From: SKLM01 sp964514285
GTDB taxonomy: Bacteria > Chloroflexota > Anaerolineae > B4-G1
Length of the DNA: 64,000 nucleotides
Reading direction: 5' to 3'
NCBI GenBank assembly: GCA_964514285.1
Contig: CAZEQC010000011.1
Location: 1-64,000, forward strand
In this document: piece by piece, positions 63,987-64,000 of the stretch
Layout: each line of letters begins with the position of its first letter
How positions within the stretch are numbered: the stretch's first letter is position 1
Notes under the pieces: model-generated
The model's database searches: none
What the model saw: the letters and a program-made list of their open reading frames with translations, nothing else
What the model was told of the DNA's origin: nothing
Made by a program: the position numbers and the translations under genes

Positions 63987-64000
63987 TCGTCGAACAGCTG

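Overview
This is a high-GC bacterial chromosome segment, about 60 percent GC by eye, with many GTG and TTG starts and strong Shine-Dalgarno sites. Several features together suggest a Chloroflexota, Anaerolineae-like bacterium, probably a metagenome scaffold because a run of exactly 100 N interrupts it at 33400-33499. These features are extracytoplasmic proteins with Pro/Thr-rich stalks, DUF4126/DUF4013/DUF2085 membrane proteins, a CcmE with a CxxxY haem site, multihaem cytochromes beside NrfD-type membrane proteins, and a cdaA-ybbR-der cluster. The taxonomy is inference. No phage, transposase or CRISPR locus was seen.

Layout. 1-13.7 kb: a partial PLP enzyme (D-cysteine desulfhydrase/ACC deaminase family), two convergent secreted subtilases, a LysM protein, three small membrane proteins, a secreted glycosidase-like protein and a membrane-anchored beta-propeller-like protein. 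13.9-24.2 kb: a respiratory region transcribed leftwards. It has a Tat-exported ferredoxin-type subunit, an NrfD-type quinone-interacting membrane protein, a 12-haem cytochrome fused to four rhodanese domains, an 11-haem lipoprotein split by an in-frame TGA and, beyond a divergent PadR-DUF4388 regulator, a 10-haem lipoprotein with calcium-loop-like motifs. 24.5-28.0 kb: an ArsR regulator with a large FAD/FeS/CCG oxidoreductase. 28.1-35.1 kb: a cytochrome c maturation operon, ccmE-ccmF(TlpA fusion)-zinc ribbon-periplasmic protein-ccmA-ccmB-ccmC-ccmD, which supplies the haem attachment these cytochromes need. 35.2-37.8 kb: a DUF362 protein with a polyferredoxin membrane protein.

37.9-64 kb is mostly housekeeping: argF, a TPR protein, cdaA-ybbR-der, tRNA-Leu(GAG), plsX, fabF, a NERD-domain protein, rtcB with its activator archease, a glutaminyl cyclase-type lipoprotein, hflX, sucC-sucD, a large membrane protein, an S1-domain protein, smpB and two tandem S41 peptidases.

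The best candidate for an undescribed system is the 13.9-20.1 kb module. An FeS/NrfD pair, as used to exchange electrons with the quinone pool, is co-transcribed with a cytochrome carrying four sulfur-transfer (rhodanese) domains and with a second multihaem protein, and no molybdopterin catalytic subunit is present. Other notable points are a subtilase whose prodomain-like module sits at the C terminus, a 556-bp perfect intragenic repeat, a possible ATT start in hflX, and a recurrent extended -10 promoter motif.
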